DNA of 5,747 bases from an uncultured Ilumatobacter sp. Lineage in GTDB: Bacteria; Actinomycetota; Acidimicrobiia; Acidimicrobiales; Ilumatobacteraceae. The notes below the pieces were generated by a model. It ran no database searches and had not been told where the DNA came from. It was given only the letters and a program-made list of their open reading frames with translations. Of this stretch, positions 1 to 4,468 are shown in pieces; position 1 is the first letter of the stretch; each line of letters opens with the position of its first letter. The stretch covers positions 1-5,747 of the forward strand of contig CALICC010000133.1 in the NCBI GenBank assembly GCA_938049325.1, read 5' to 3'. A program made the position numbers and the translations under genes.

Positions 1-39
1 CTTCAGCTCTTCGGGCAGCGACACGTTCATCGTGGTCAT
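1..39 (-). CDS. ParD-type antitoxin, N-terminal fragment (runs off left edge)
   Basis: Only the first 13 codons are present. They read MTTMNVSLPEELK, the characteristic opening of ParD/CC2985-type ribbon-helix-helix antitoxins: a short beta strand (MNVSLP) that contacts DNA, followed by the first helix. Such proteins bind a ParE-type RelE-fold toxin and repress their own operon, so a toxin gene probably lies beyond the left edge. The start is either the ATG at 39 or the internal ATG three codons later. The ATG at 39 is favoured because a promoter-like -10 ends seven bases upstream of it, which would give a leaderless or nearly leaderless message. The assignment rests on 13 residues; another RHH family with the same opening remains possible. 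Confidence 0.6.
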   Translation of the reverse strand, partial: MTTMNVSLPEELK

Positions 40-75
40 GGACAAGACACTAGCTGACTTGGCAAACCTTGTCAT
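40..75 (-). promoter_or_regulatory. Putative sigma-70-like promoter of the ParD-type gene
   Basis: On the minus strand ATGACA (75-70, five of six matches to TTGACA) is followed after 17 bases by TAGTGT (52-47, fits TANNNT). CTTGTCC then leads directly into the ATG at 39. The expected transcription start is therefore at or one base before the start codon. Spacing is ideal and no Shine-Dalgarno sequence is seen, which fits leaderless translation as known in actinobacteria. This is a motif match only. Confidence 0.45.
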
Positions 76-185
76 TGAGCGATCACCGTAGTAGCGCATA
101 TCGCCACGCCGGCAGCCAGGCAGACCGCTCGCGATCGGCACTTGCGATCGGTGCGGGCCGATCAGAACGCACGTCTGAGAGCCTC

Positions 186-220
186 GGCAACTCCGACGGC
201 GAAGAGTACTCGCCGTTGCC
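186..220 (-). terminator. Hairpin after the MazF-type toxin stop
   Basis: An outer stem GGCAAC (186-191) pairs with GTTGCC (215-220). An inner stem GGCGA (198-202) pairs with TCGCC (210-214) around the loop AGAGTAC, with a six-base bulge on one side. It starts within the toxin's stop codon (TAG at 222-220), where a transcript end is expected. No T-run follows, so it may be a non-canonical terminator or a 3' end stabiliser. Confidence 0.4.
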
Positions 221-546
221 TATCGGCAGTCGACCGCAACCTCGAGTGCCTTGCAAATCTCGCGCGTCCGTACGCCGCTCAGCACGCCGATCCGTTCGAC
301 CAGCACTGCGTTTGATACCGACTCGACCGAATCGAGGTTCGCCGCGCAGCGGCGTTCGATCGGGTCGTCGCCGGGCTCGAGAACAACCTCACTTGGCAAA
401 CCTCGGATCGTGGTCGTGCACGGAGCGATGAGGGTGCGACGTAGACGGGGGATGGCCGCATCACGCGAAAGCACAACAACTGGTCGTCGGCCGATCTCGG
501 GCGGTTCACACCACCACAGCTCACCTCTGGCCGGTAGAGCGCTCAC
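220..546 (-). CDS. mazF: MazF/PemK-family mRNA interferase toxin
   Basis: A 108-residue protein, normal length for the family, expected to be a cytoplasmic ribosome-independent endoribonuclease neutralised by the antitoxin encoded just upstream. Visible family signatures are the N-terminal strand and loop RGELWWCEP (7-15); GRRPVVVLSRD (19-29), which carries the conserved RRP arginine; the catalytic-region segment CTTTIRGLPSEV (43-54), with Thr and Arg in the usual place; and ERRCAANLDSVESV (64-77), equivalent to the common 'ANLDNIETV' segment. The tail LVERIGVLSGVRTREICKAL matches the C-terminal helix region. Translation begins at GTG (546), overlapping the antitoxin's TGA by four bases, so translational coupling is likely. 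No Shine-Dalgarno sequence is obvious. The gene appears intact, and its cleavage specificity cannot be read from sequence. Confidence 0.92.
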   Translation of the reverse strand: MSALPARGELWWCEPPEIGRRPVVVLSRDAAIPRLRRTLIAPCTTTIRGLPSEVVLEPGDDPIERRCAANLDSVESVSNAVLVERIGVLSGVRTREICKALEVAVDCR

Positions 547-782
547 GTGCTCGAGGCCGCAGTTCGGAACGAAGCAAGATCGCCCCAGTCGTCATCTTCG
601 TCGATTGGGTGAGCTTCGTAGGCAGCGGCATAGGCGGCATCGACTTCGGCTGACCGGTAGCTGCTCAGCAGTGCCGTGAGTGCCTCATCGATGAGTTCGG
701 CATCGGTGGTTCCGGCATGGAGTCGGCGTGCGTCATCGAGGAGTGTGCGGTCAACGGTCGTGCTGATCCGAGCGCGAGTCAT
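543..782 (-). CDS. Ribbon-helix-helix antitoxin of the MazF pair
   Basis: A 79-residue protein with a DNA-binding half and a toxin-binding half. Residues 5-43 fit a ribbon-helix-helix fold: strand RISTTVDRTLL, helix DDARRLHAG, turn, helix DAELIDEALTALLSSYR. Residues 56-76 form an acidic, aromatic tail (YEAHPIDEDDDWGDLASFR) like the segment that RHH-type MazE antitoxins thread into the MazF dimer. It should form a dimer that both blocks the toxin and represses the operon. The ATG at 782 is chosen because the protein starts at the expected point before the ribbon strand and because three phased repeats overlap it. It precedes the toxin with a four-base overlap, the usual antitoxin-first order. 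It differs from the AbrB-fold MazE of E. coli, so no symbol is given. Confidence 0.9.
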   Translation of the reverse strand: MTRARISTTVDRTLLDDARRLHAGTTDAELIDEALTALLSSYRSAEVDAAYAAAYEAHPIDEDDDWGDLASFRTAASST

Positions 783-808
783 GCCATTATCATGCCACGC
801 TCACGCCA
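779..808. promoter_or_regulatory. Candidate toxin-antitoxin operator: three 8-bp repeats at 11-bp spacing
   Basis: On the plus strand TCATGCCA occurs at 779-786 and 790-797, and TCACGCCA (one change) at 801-808. Each is offset by exactly 11 bp. The first copy contains the antitoxin start codon. Repeats on one helical face beside an RHH gene are what cooperative binding of RHH dimers would need. Minus-strand -10-like hexamers GATAAT (791-786) and CATGAT (794-789) lie within the array, so bound protein would block polymerase. The repeat is seen directly; the operator role is inferred. Confidence 0.55.
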
Positions 809-889
809 CGTTGAACACTCGCCCAGAATGTCTCCGCTCGTTACTGGGAGGAGCTGCGGACCGTGGCGCTTGGTGCACGCTGAGTTACG

Positions 890-971
890 AAACCTGTCCG
901 CGGACAGGTTTGGTTGACGGTGAGTGATGAGTTCGTCACGCTCGGCTGACCAAAGCTGTCCGCGGACAGGT
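890..971. repeat. Two GC-rich palindromes in inverted orientation (REPIN-like)
   Basis: Copy 1 is a perfect 22-bp palindrome (890-911) with core CCTGTCCGCGGACAGG. Copy 2 has a perfect 14-bp palindrome (956-969) with the same core CTGTCCGCGGACAG. Palindrome centres are 62 bp apart, about six helical turns. Beyond the palindromes, 892-914 and 949-971 are inverted copies of each other over 23 bp with one mismatch. The shared tail TTTGGT (909-914) faces ACCAAA (949-954). The 34-base spacer has its own small stem, TGACG (915-919) with CGTCA (934-938). The whole could fold as one long hairpin or two local cruciforms. The form recalls REPINs (paired inverted REP elements) or a double operator; no third copy is in the window. 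Confidence 0.7.
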
Positions 972-1157
972 CGCGCTCGACAGCTGGCGGATCAAGACTG
1001 GCGATGCCCAGCAGGGCGTAGCCGCCCGTGTGAGGCTGCCGCCAAACGTAGACGGTGAGAGCGATCGTGGCCATGAGGTCGGGCGGGGTGCTGTGCCCCC
1101 CGGTGCCGGATCTCGGATGGAAGTGAACCGGAGAGGTCACGGTTGCTACCGAGCGCG

Positions 1158-1177
1158 GCCGGAGCGCCCTCTCCGGC
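1158..1177. promoter_or_regulatory. Inverted repeat upstream of the 1189 gene
   Basis: GCCGGAG (1158-1164) and CTCCGGC (1171-1177) are perfect inverted 7-bp arms around CGCCCT. The last arm base is the first base of a -10-like hexamer, CACAAT (1177-1182), which ends six bases before the GTG at 1189. An inverted repeat in the spacer position of a promoter suggests a repressor site. No convincing -35 is visible. Confidence 0.3.
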
Positions 1178-1188
1178 ACAATGCGTCG

Positions 1189-1500
1189 GTGCAGGCTTCA
1201 AAAGACGCGTCGATCACCGCAGTAGTAGAGCGGTTGAGGATGGATCTCGGCAAGGGCGCCTTTGCTGTGGTCGACCACTGGGAAGCGGACCTCTGCGCCG
1301 TCGGCCTGGCCCGCCCCTCCGACGAACGGTTCTTGATCTACCTCTCAACCTGGCCACCCGAGAGCGGTCTCTACTCGTACCAACTCGAGAGTCCAGCGAG
1401 AGGCGACGACAGCCCGTACACGGCGGGCGATCTAGTCGCCGACGCGGCCTATGAGGCGGTTTTCGATGCCGCGCGATGCCACCTGCTTCAACAACCATGA
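1189..1500 (+). CDS. Small hypothetical protein (103 aa), unrecognised family
   Basis: A soluble 103-residue protein with no signal peptide or membrane segment. A predicted N-terminal amphipathic helix (ITAVVERLRMDLGKG, 9-23) is followed by a strand-rich core: AFAVVDHWEADLCAVGLARP (24-43), FLIYLSTWPPESGLYSYQLE and a C-terminal helix ending at CHLLQQP. The compact HWEADLCAVG segment looks like a conserved motif rather than random sequence, and third positions are strongly G/C. The GTG at 1189 was chosen because the open frame upstream of it (to 1030) reads as non-coding. A -10-like CACAAT also ends six bases before it, compatible with a leaderless message. ATG at 1240 is an alternative that would remove most of the first helix. 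Flanking genes are unrelated, so no function is proposed. Confidence 0.65.
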   Translation: MQASKDASITAVVERLRMDLGKGAFAVVDHWEADLCAVGLARPSDERFLIYLSTWPPESGLYSYQLESPARGDDSPYTAGDLVADAAYEAVFDAARCHLLQQP

Positions 1501-2044
1501 GTGGCGAGCGTTGGCCGCGGCCCCACGAGTTCGGATCTGGCCACGCGTATGGCTCACCCTTCGAGAGCAGCGAACCCGCTCTGGTTCGGAACCTCTGATC
1601 GGCAATGACCGTTCGGGGTCGTGCGCGCTCTGATTGTCCTCTTTCCCGCCGAGTGTCGGGAGGCGGACTGCGTCTGTTCGAGCGACACCCTCTCGACCCA
1701 TACGCGTTCGCCTATTCGCTCCTGGTAGCGGGGAGCACGCTGTCCCGCGCGGCTGCGAGCGTTGCGGGATAGCTCGGCTCGAACGGCTCCGCTAGCTCTC
1801 GCTCCAGATGCGCCGCGAAAAGCATGGTGTACCGCGGGTAGCTGCAGATCTGCTCGGCCGAACCCGCCGGAGAGATCTCTTCGAACCCACTTGGTGATTG
1901 CTGGCATCATCGGCCGACAGGCCGCTCTTGAGCCGGCGACGTCATGCGCCTTCGAGCGGACGAAAGCCGCTCGACAATTCCGACTCGTTGTGGCCACGCG
2001 AGAGCGGCACATCCCGAGCACGTTCCCGCTCGGTGTCGGCGCGT
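1501..2044. other. 544-base region without a convincing intact gene
   Basis: Frames on both strands are short or arginine/serine-rich and unlike real proteins. The only protein-like stretch is a minus-strand frame at 1712-1906, listed separately. A 10-bp palindrome GGCCGCGGCC (1513-1522) follows the 1189 gene but has no loop or T-run, so it is not called a terminator. No tRNA, array or mobile-element end is visible. It may be decayed coding sequence, fitting its position in a patchy accessory stretch. Confidence 0.45.
1712..1906 (-). pseudogene. Possible remnant of a protein-coding gene
   Basis: Between an in-frame TGA (1909-1907) and TAG (1714-1712) the minus strand encodes 64 residues. The last part reads like a genuine C terminus: AEQICSYPRYTMLFAAHL followed by an acidic segment containing ELAEPFEPSYPATL. 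Third positions are G/C-rich. The only usual start codon in frame is an ATG at 1825, leaving 37 residues with no ribosome binding site, so the frame more likely continued an upstream coding region now interrupted. The neighbouring minus frame just upstream (ATG at 1909, MPAITKWVRRDLSGGFG) could be its other half, joined by a frameshift near 1850. I recognise no family. A small intact ORF from 1825 is the alternative. Confidence 0.3.
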
Positions 2045-2088
2045 TCAGGGCAGTTGAGTGGAACCTGGCATTGGCTCGCCTGCCCTGA
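2045..2088 (-). repeat. Inverted repeat spanning the stop of the 2045-2407 gene
   Basis: TCAGGGCAG (2045-2053) and CTGCCCTGA (2080-2088) are perfect 9-bp inverted arms separated by 26 bases. The left arm includes the stop codon. The loop is long and no T-run follows on the minus strand, so this is at best a weak 3' end structure. Confidence 0.3.
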
Positions 2089-2407
2089 TTGCAGCGGCGC
2101 AGAGACGGGCAACCTCAAGGGCCCCGTCGCGAGTGTCCAGATCCCTTTCGTACTCGACGACCGGGGCGCGGCCGACTTCGTCGAATGACGGTGACTGTTC
2201 CACGCGCACCGTCCATGGGCGACCTCTGGCGAGCCACCGCACCCATCGACCCGCCAGTTCCAAAGCAATCAGCACGAGGCCGAACTCTGCTCCACCTCCG
2301 CGGGTGGTCACGTCCGCAACACCGGTTCGAACGACAACCAGCTCAAGGAAATCGCCATCCGGCGTGCGCACCGTTTCTCGGTTGCTGAACGTGAAGAGCT
2401 CGGGCAC
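2045..2407 (-). CDS. Hypothetical protein (120 aa), unrecognised family
   Basis: From a GTG at 2407 the protein reads VPELFTFSNRETVRTPDGD, then LELVVVRTG, then a hydrophobic helix-like segment LVLIALELAGRWVRWLARG (about 47-65), and ends in an acidic helical region. The mix of a strand-rich start, one amphipathic/hydrophobic helix rich in Trp and Arg, and a helical tail suggests a compact soluble domain, possibly membrane-associated. Codon third positions are strongly G/C. The start is uncertain: the frame stays open upstream to 2629, with another GTG at 2524 that would give about 159 residues, but the added part is low in family-like character. No Shine-Dalgarno sequence supports any choice. 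It is divergent from the 2622 gene. The stop lies in an inverted repeat (2045-2053 with 2080-2088). No function is proposed. Confidence 0.6.
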   Translation of the reverse strand: MPELFTFSNRETVRTPDGDFLELVVVRTGVADVTTRGGGAEFGLVLIALELAGRWVRWLARGRPWTVRVEQSPSFDEVGRAPVVEYERDLDTRDGALEVARLCAAAIRAGEPMPGSTQLP

Positions 2408-2621
2408 GGTGTCTATCGAACCAGGACGGCATGGTCCTCCGAACGTCGAGCGCGTCTCGACATCCAGAACCGTCCGAGAACATCGCGCCACCCAGGCCTT
2501 CGGAAACCACCCGCTCAACGGCACTCGAGATCGGGAGGGGCCGCTTGGGAAGGCTCGCCCGGTTCTGGCCGGCCATGTGCCGGGTCGCCCGTTCGGGTGG
2601 GTCGGCTGACATGCTGGGGTT

Positions 2622-3014
2622 GTGGACAAGGCGGGGGCTCTGGCATCGGTTCGAAAGTTCTACGGCGACCTCCCGCCCGGACATCACCTATCTGCCCATC
2701 GTGTTTCGGACTCGACGTTGTGGACAGTGGTCCGCGTCGATGAACACGATCGGCCGTATCCCGGCGGTAGCCATTTGGTCGGCGCCGACGGGAGGGTCTG
2801 GGCGATCTCATCGAACCCAGCGATACACGACCGCGACCTCGCGACGCGATCCGTTCAGGCTCTCTATGAAGCTGGCGTGGCCGATCGAGTCGACGACGAA
2901 CAGTTCTCCGCATGGCTGGTGGCAGAAACGCAACGACGAGCTTCGGCAATCCCCGACCTGATCGCCTTGGCAGTTGCTGGATCATTTCGAACAAGCCGAG
3001 CCATCCTCCCGTGA
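2622..3014 (+). CDS. Small hypothetical protein (130 aa), unrecognised family
   Basis: A soluble protein of 130 residues without signal peptide or transmembrane helix. Residues 4-16 form a short helix (AGALASVRKFYGD). Then come strands with DSTLWTVVRVDEHDRP (30-45) and the distinctive GADGRVWAISSNPAIHDRD (54-72), and a helical second half (VQALYEAG..., WLVAETQRRASAIPDLIALA). The strand-rich first half and the VWAISSNP motif vaguely recall small immunity-type domains, but this is an impression, not an assignment. The GTG at 2622 is used because a -10-like CATGCT (2610-2615) ends six bases upstream and the protein begins sensibly there; GGGG at 2616-2619 is too close to serve as a good ribosome binding site. 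A hairpin follows the stop, suggesting a single-gene transcript. Confidence 0.75.
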   Translation: MDKAGALASVRKFYGDLPPGHHLSAHRVSDSTLWTVVRVDEHDRPYPGGSHLVGADGRVWAISSNPAIHDRDLATRSVQALYEAGVADRVDDEQFSAWLVAETQRRASAIPDLIALAVAGSFRTSRAILP

Positions 3015-3033
3015 CGGGCTTCTCTGAAGCCGT
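3014..3033 (+). terminator. Hairpin directly after the 2622-3014 stop
   Basis: GGCTTC (3017-3022) pairs with GAAGCC (3026-3031) around a three-base loop TCT. With G3016 bulged, the stem extends by A-T and C-G pairs (3014-3015 with 3032-3033). It begins at the last base of the stop codon. No T-run follows, as is common for terminator-like hairpins in high-GC genomes. Confidence 0.5.
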
Positions 3034-3275
3034 CCGACCTGCCCCATATCAACGAGCTGCACAAGCGAACCCGACTGCGCGCGATGGGCGCATTGCGAGC
3101 GATGGTGCCGCTCGTGAATGCGCACTGCCGACCGCAGATGTCGTGGAGGTTTGAGGAGAGTCCCAGGCGGGCGCTGGGGCCCGTTACGTTGGATTGGGTG
3201 AGTGGTGCTGGGAGAGTTCGAGATCACGGTGGCTTCCGACTACAGCCGAACGAGGACTTCTTGTTTGGTGTTCGC

Positions 3276-3821
3276 ATGAGCGGCAATGAGCTGCGCTTCG
3301 GCCCCTCTGGTGGCGCGCTGCTTTGGTCAGCGCTCACTGCGCCGCTCGCGGTCGGGATCGCGGCGTTCGTGCTCTTCGCGGACATCGACTCAACGACGCT
3401 CATCTTCTGGGACGTCAGCGCAGCGACTTGGCGGTTGGTGGTCGTTCCGTGGCTCGCTGCGATCGTGTGGCTTTGTGTGGCGCGGGCTGGATCGGCGGTC
3501 CGAGCGAATGAAAGCGGCGTTTCGATTCGCTCGACGTGGAGGAGCAGGAGCTTCGCATGGAACGAGATCGAGGAGGTTCGCGTCGTGGAATCCCGGCCAG
3601 TCCGCAATTTTCGGCTCGTTCTCGGCGAGAGCGGTGGGGGTTATCGGGCAGATATCGACTCGTCCCAGGCGTATTTGGTGTGTCGCGGTGGCTCGCTCGT
3701 GCGTCTCCCCGGGTTCGAAGCATCGGCGAAGGCCTCCGGCATGTCGGGTGATCTCGCGACCCCGACCGAGATCAAGGTCGGTGCTCTTCGACGCTATCGA
3801 GACACCGTCGACAGCCCCTGA
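3276..3821 (+). CDS. Membrane protein with two helices and a C-terminal bacterial PH domain
   Basis: A 181-residue protein. Residues about 14-35 (ALLWSALTAPLAVGIAAFVL) and 53-72 (LVVVPWLAAIVWLCVAR) are clear transmembrane helices joined by a short loop. A soluble domain follows, starting VRANESGVSIRSTWRSRSFA (75-94). The pattern 'residue-containing strand GV.IR...R...F.W.EI.EV.V' is typical of the bacterial PH-like domain in small actinobacterial membrane proteins (bPH_6 type), whose role is generally unknown. The domain continues through strands to about 180. The ATG at 3276 is preferred because third-position G/C drops sharply upstream. GTG at 3198, seven bases after TACGTT, and TTG at 3261, just after GAGGA, are alternatives. 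It is convergent with the deaminase-like gene and has no operon partner. Confidence 0.75.
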   Translation: MSGNELRFGPSGGALLWSALTAPLAVGIAAFVLFADIDSTTLIFWDVSAATWRLVVVPWLAAIVWLCVARAGSAVRANESGVSIRSTWRSRSFAWNEIEEVRVVESRPVRNFRLVLGESGGGYRADIDSSQAYLVCRGGSLVRLPGFEASAKASGMSGDLATPTEIKVGALRRYRDTVDSP

Positions 3822-3882
3822 CCCGGCAGCGTTGCGACGTTGGGCGTAGCTACTGGATCAGGAGACCGGCGGCGCCGCGGAG

Positions 3883-4314
3883 TCAGTTGGTGGATGTATC
3901 CGCATCTATCGAGTCCCACCATGGAGATGGTCGCAGTGCTGCGAGTGATTCGAAGCGGAAGCCGCGCTCGGTGTTGTCGGCAACGCCGATCAGCAGGTCG
4001 GATCCGAACACCGCGAGTCTTTCCTGGCAGACGCCGCACGCCGCCAGCACGGACGGGCTACTCGTGCGTGTCCATCGAACACAGATGCTCGCAGTGAGCT
4101 TTCGCTTCGTCCGGTGAGCTTCGCTGATCGGACCTGTTTCAGCGCACAAGCATGCACTGTCCACCATGGCATCGATCCAAACTCCGGTGAGGACCGCTCC
4201 GTCGTCGGCGAGTCCTGCCGCACCAACGCCTTCTCCACCGCTGTCATGCTCAGCCTGTCCGACGGCTACGGCGAGCGCCGCTTCGTACAGCGCGTCTTCG
4301 TCGTGCGAGTCCAT
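3883..4314 (-). CDS. Cytidine deaminase-like zinc hydrolase
   Basis: A 143-residue cytoplasmic protein of the size of tetrameric cytidine/blasticidin-type deaminases. The two zinc motifs are present: SACLCAETGPISEA (53-66), with Cys57 as a ligand and Glu59 as the proton-shuttling base (the CAE version), and AACGVCQERL (91-100), with Cys93 and Cys96 as the other ligands. Preceding residues (VGAAGLADDGAVLTGVWID) fit the first strands, and LTASICVRW the strand before the second motif. The family usually has Pro before the first Cys of the second motif; here it is Ala. The reaction should be hydrolytic deamination of a cytosine-type nucleoside or analogue, substrate unknown. The ATG at 4314 fits the fold and has TATGCT six bases upstream. 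It lies downstream of the WYL gene on the same strand, 154 bp away. Confidence 0.85.
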   Translation of the reverse strand: MDSHDEDALYEAALAVAVGQAEHDSGGEGVGAAGLADDGAVLTGVWIDAMVDSACLCAETGPISEAHRTKRKLTASICVRWTRTSSPSVLAACGVCQERLAVFGSDLLIGVADNTERGFRFESLAALRPSPWWDSIDADTSTN

Positions 4315-4326
4315 CGAGGCAGCATA
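4315..4326 (-). promoter_or_regulatory. Candidate -10 of a leaderless promoter for the deaminase-like gene
   Basis: Minus-strand TATGCT (4326-4321), matching TANNNT, is separated by six bases from the ATG at 4314, so transcription would begin at the start codon. No Shine-Dalgarno sequence is visible. No -35 match lies 16-18 bases upstream, so the call is tentative. Confidence 0.35.
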
Positions 4327-4340
4327 TTCATCGGTTCGCT

Positions 4341-4356
4341 CGGCCTGAGTAGGCCG
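4341..4356. repeat. Short perfect hairpin between the WYL and deaminase-like genes
   Basis: CGGCCT (4341-4346) pairs with AGGCCG (4351-4356) around a four-base loop. A weaker stem, CTCGA (4357-4361) with TCGAG (4370-4374), follows. It lies about 110 bases after the WYL stop and 27 bases before the deaminase-like start. It could end the WYL transcript or act as a binding site, but no T-run is present. Confidence 0.35.
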
Positions 4357-4413
4357 CTCGATATCGACGTCGAGCCGTTTCGGCCATGGACCGCTCGGCG
4401 AGTTCCACACCAG

Positions 4414-4441
4414 CGAAACCACACGACCGAAACCGCACGAC
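4414..4441. repeat. Tandem 14-bp direct repeat upstream of the deaminase-like gene
   Basis: CGAAACCACACGAC (4414-4427) is followed directly by CGAAACCGCACGAC (4428-4441), 13 of 14 identical. It lies 100-127 bases upstream of the deaminase-like start, within the spacer after the WYL gene. It could be a binding site for a regulator or a small slippage duplication. Confidence 0.55.
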
Positions 4442-4468
4442 GTGGTCCAGTTGATGCGGCGATCACCT

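Larger units (their letters stand above)
783..1188. other. 406-base region without a convincing gene
   Basis: It holds the toxin-antitoxin control region at one end, the inverted palindrome pair (890-971) in the middle, and the inverted repeat and -10-like element of the next gene at the right end. A minus-strand open frame from a GTG at 1179 to 841 crosses it and has fair third-position G/C down to about 960. It reads through both palindromes, has no ribosome binding site, and resembles no family I know. A hydrophobic segment beginning at the minus-strand ATG at 1074 (MATIALTVYVW) could be the remnant of a membrane protein. Confidence 0.5.

Noticed and set aside
131..151. GCGATCGG twice at 13-bp spacing downstream of the MazF gene
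   Set aside because: A short self-complementary motif common in GC-rich genomes, with no neighbouring promoter it could serve.
841..1179. Minus-strand open frame of 112 codons from a GTG at 1179
   Set aside because: It reads through both palindromes, repeating similar phrases from the repeat itself (RDLSADSFG, CPRTGFV), and has no ribosome binding site or family resemblance. The hydrophobic part near 1074 may be a remnant, but the whole is not a convincing gene.
80..1224. Near-repeat CGATCACCG(T/C)AGTAG at about 80-94 and 1210-1224
   Set aside because: Fifteen bases with one change and no symmetry or context; it could be chance, and the second copy lies inside a coding region.
1513..1522. 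GGCCGCGGCC palindrome after the 1189-1500 gene as a terminator
   Set aside because: It has no loop and no T-run. Short GC palindromes are common in DNA of this composition.
3084..3275. Longer N-terminal extension of the PH-domain membrane protein from 3084
   Set aside because: The added residues are not protein-like, third-position G/C falls upstream of 3276, and the extension would place an unrelated segment before the first membrane helix.
3869..3878. GCGGCGCCGC palindrome between the convergent PH-domain and deaminase-like genes as a bidirectional terminator
   Set aside because: A loopless 10-bp palindrome cannot form a good hairpin, and no T-runs flank it.
783..3900. Integron cassette array (small unrelated genes; GTTRRRY-like cores, for example at 3839-3845)
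   Set aside because: Genes are in mixed orientation, no integrase is present, and GTTRRRY-like heptamers are not paired with RYYYAAC cores in attC-like folds at gene boundaries. Such heptamers occur often by chance.
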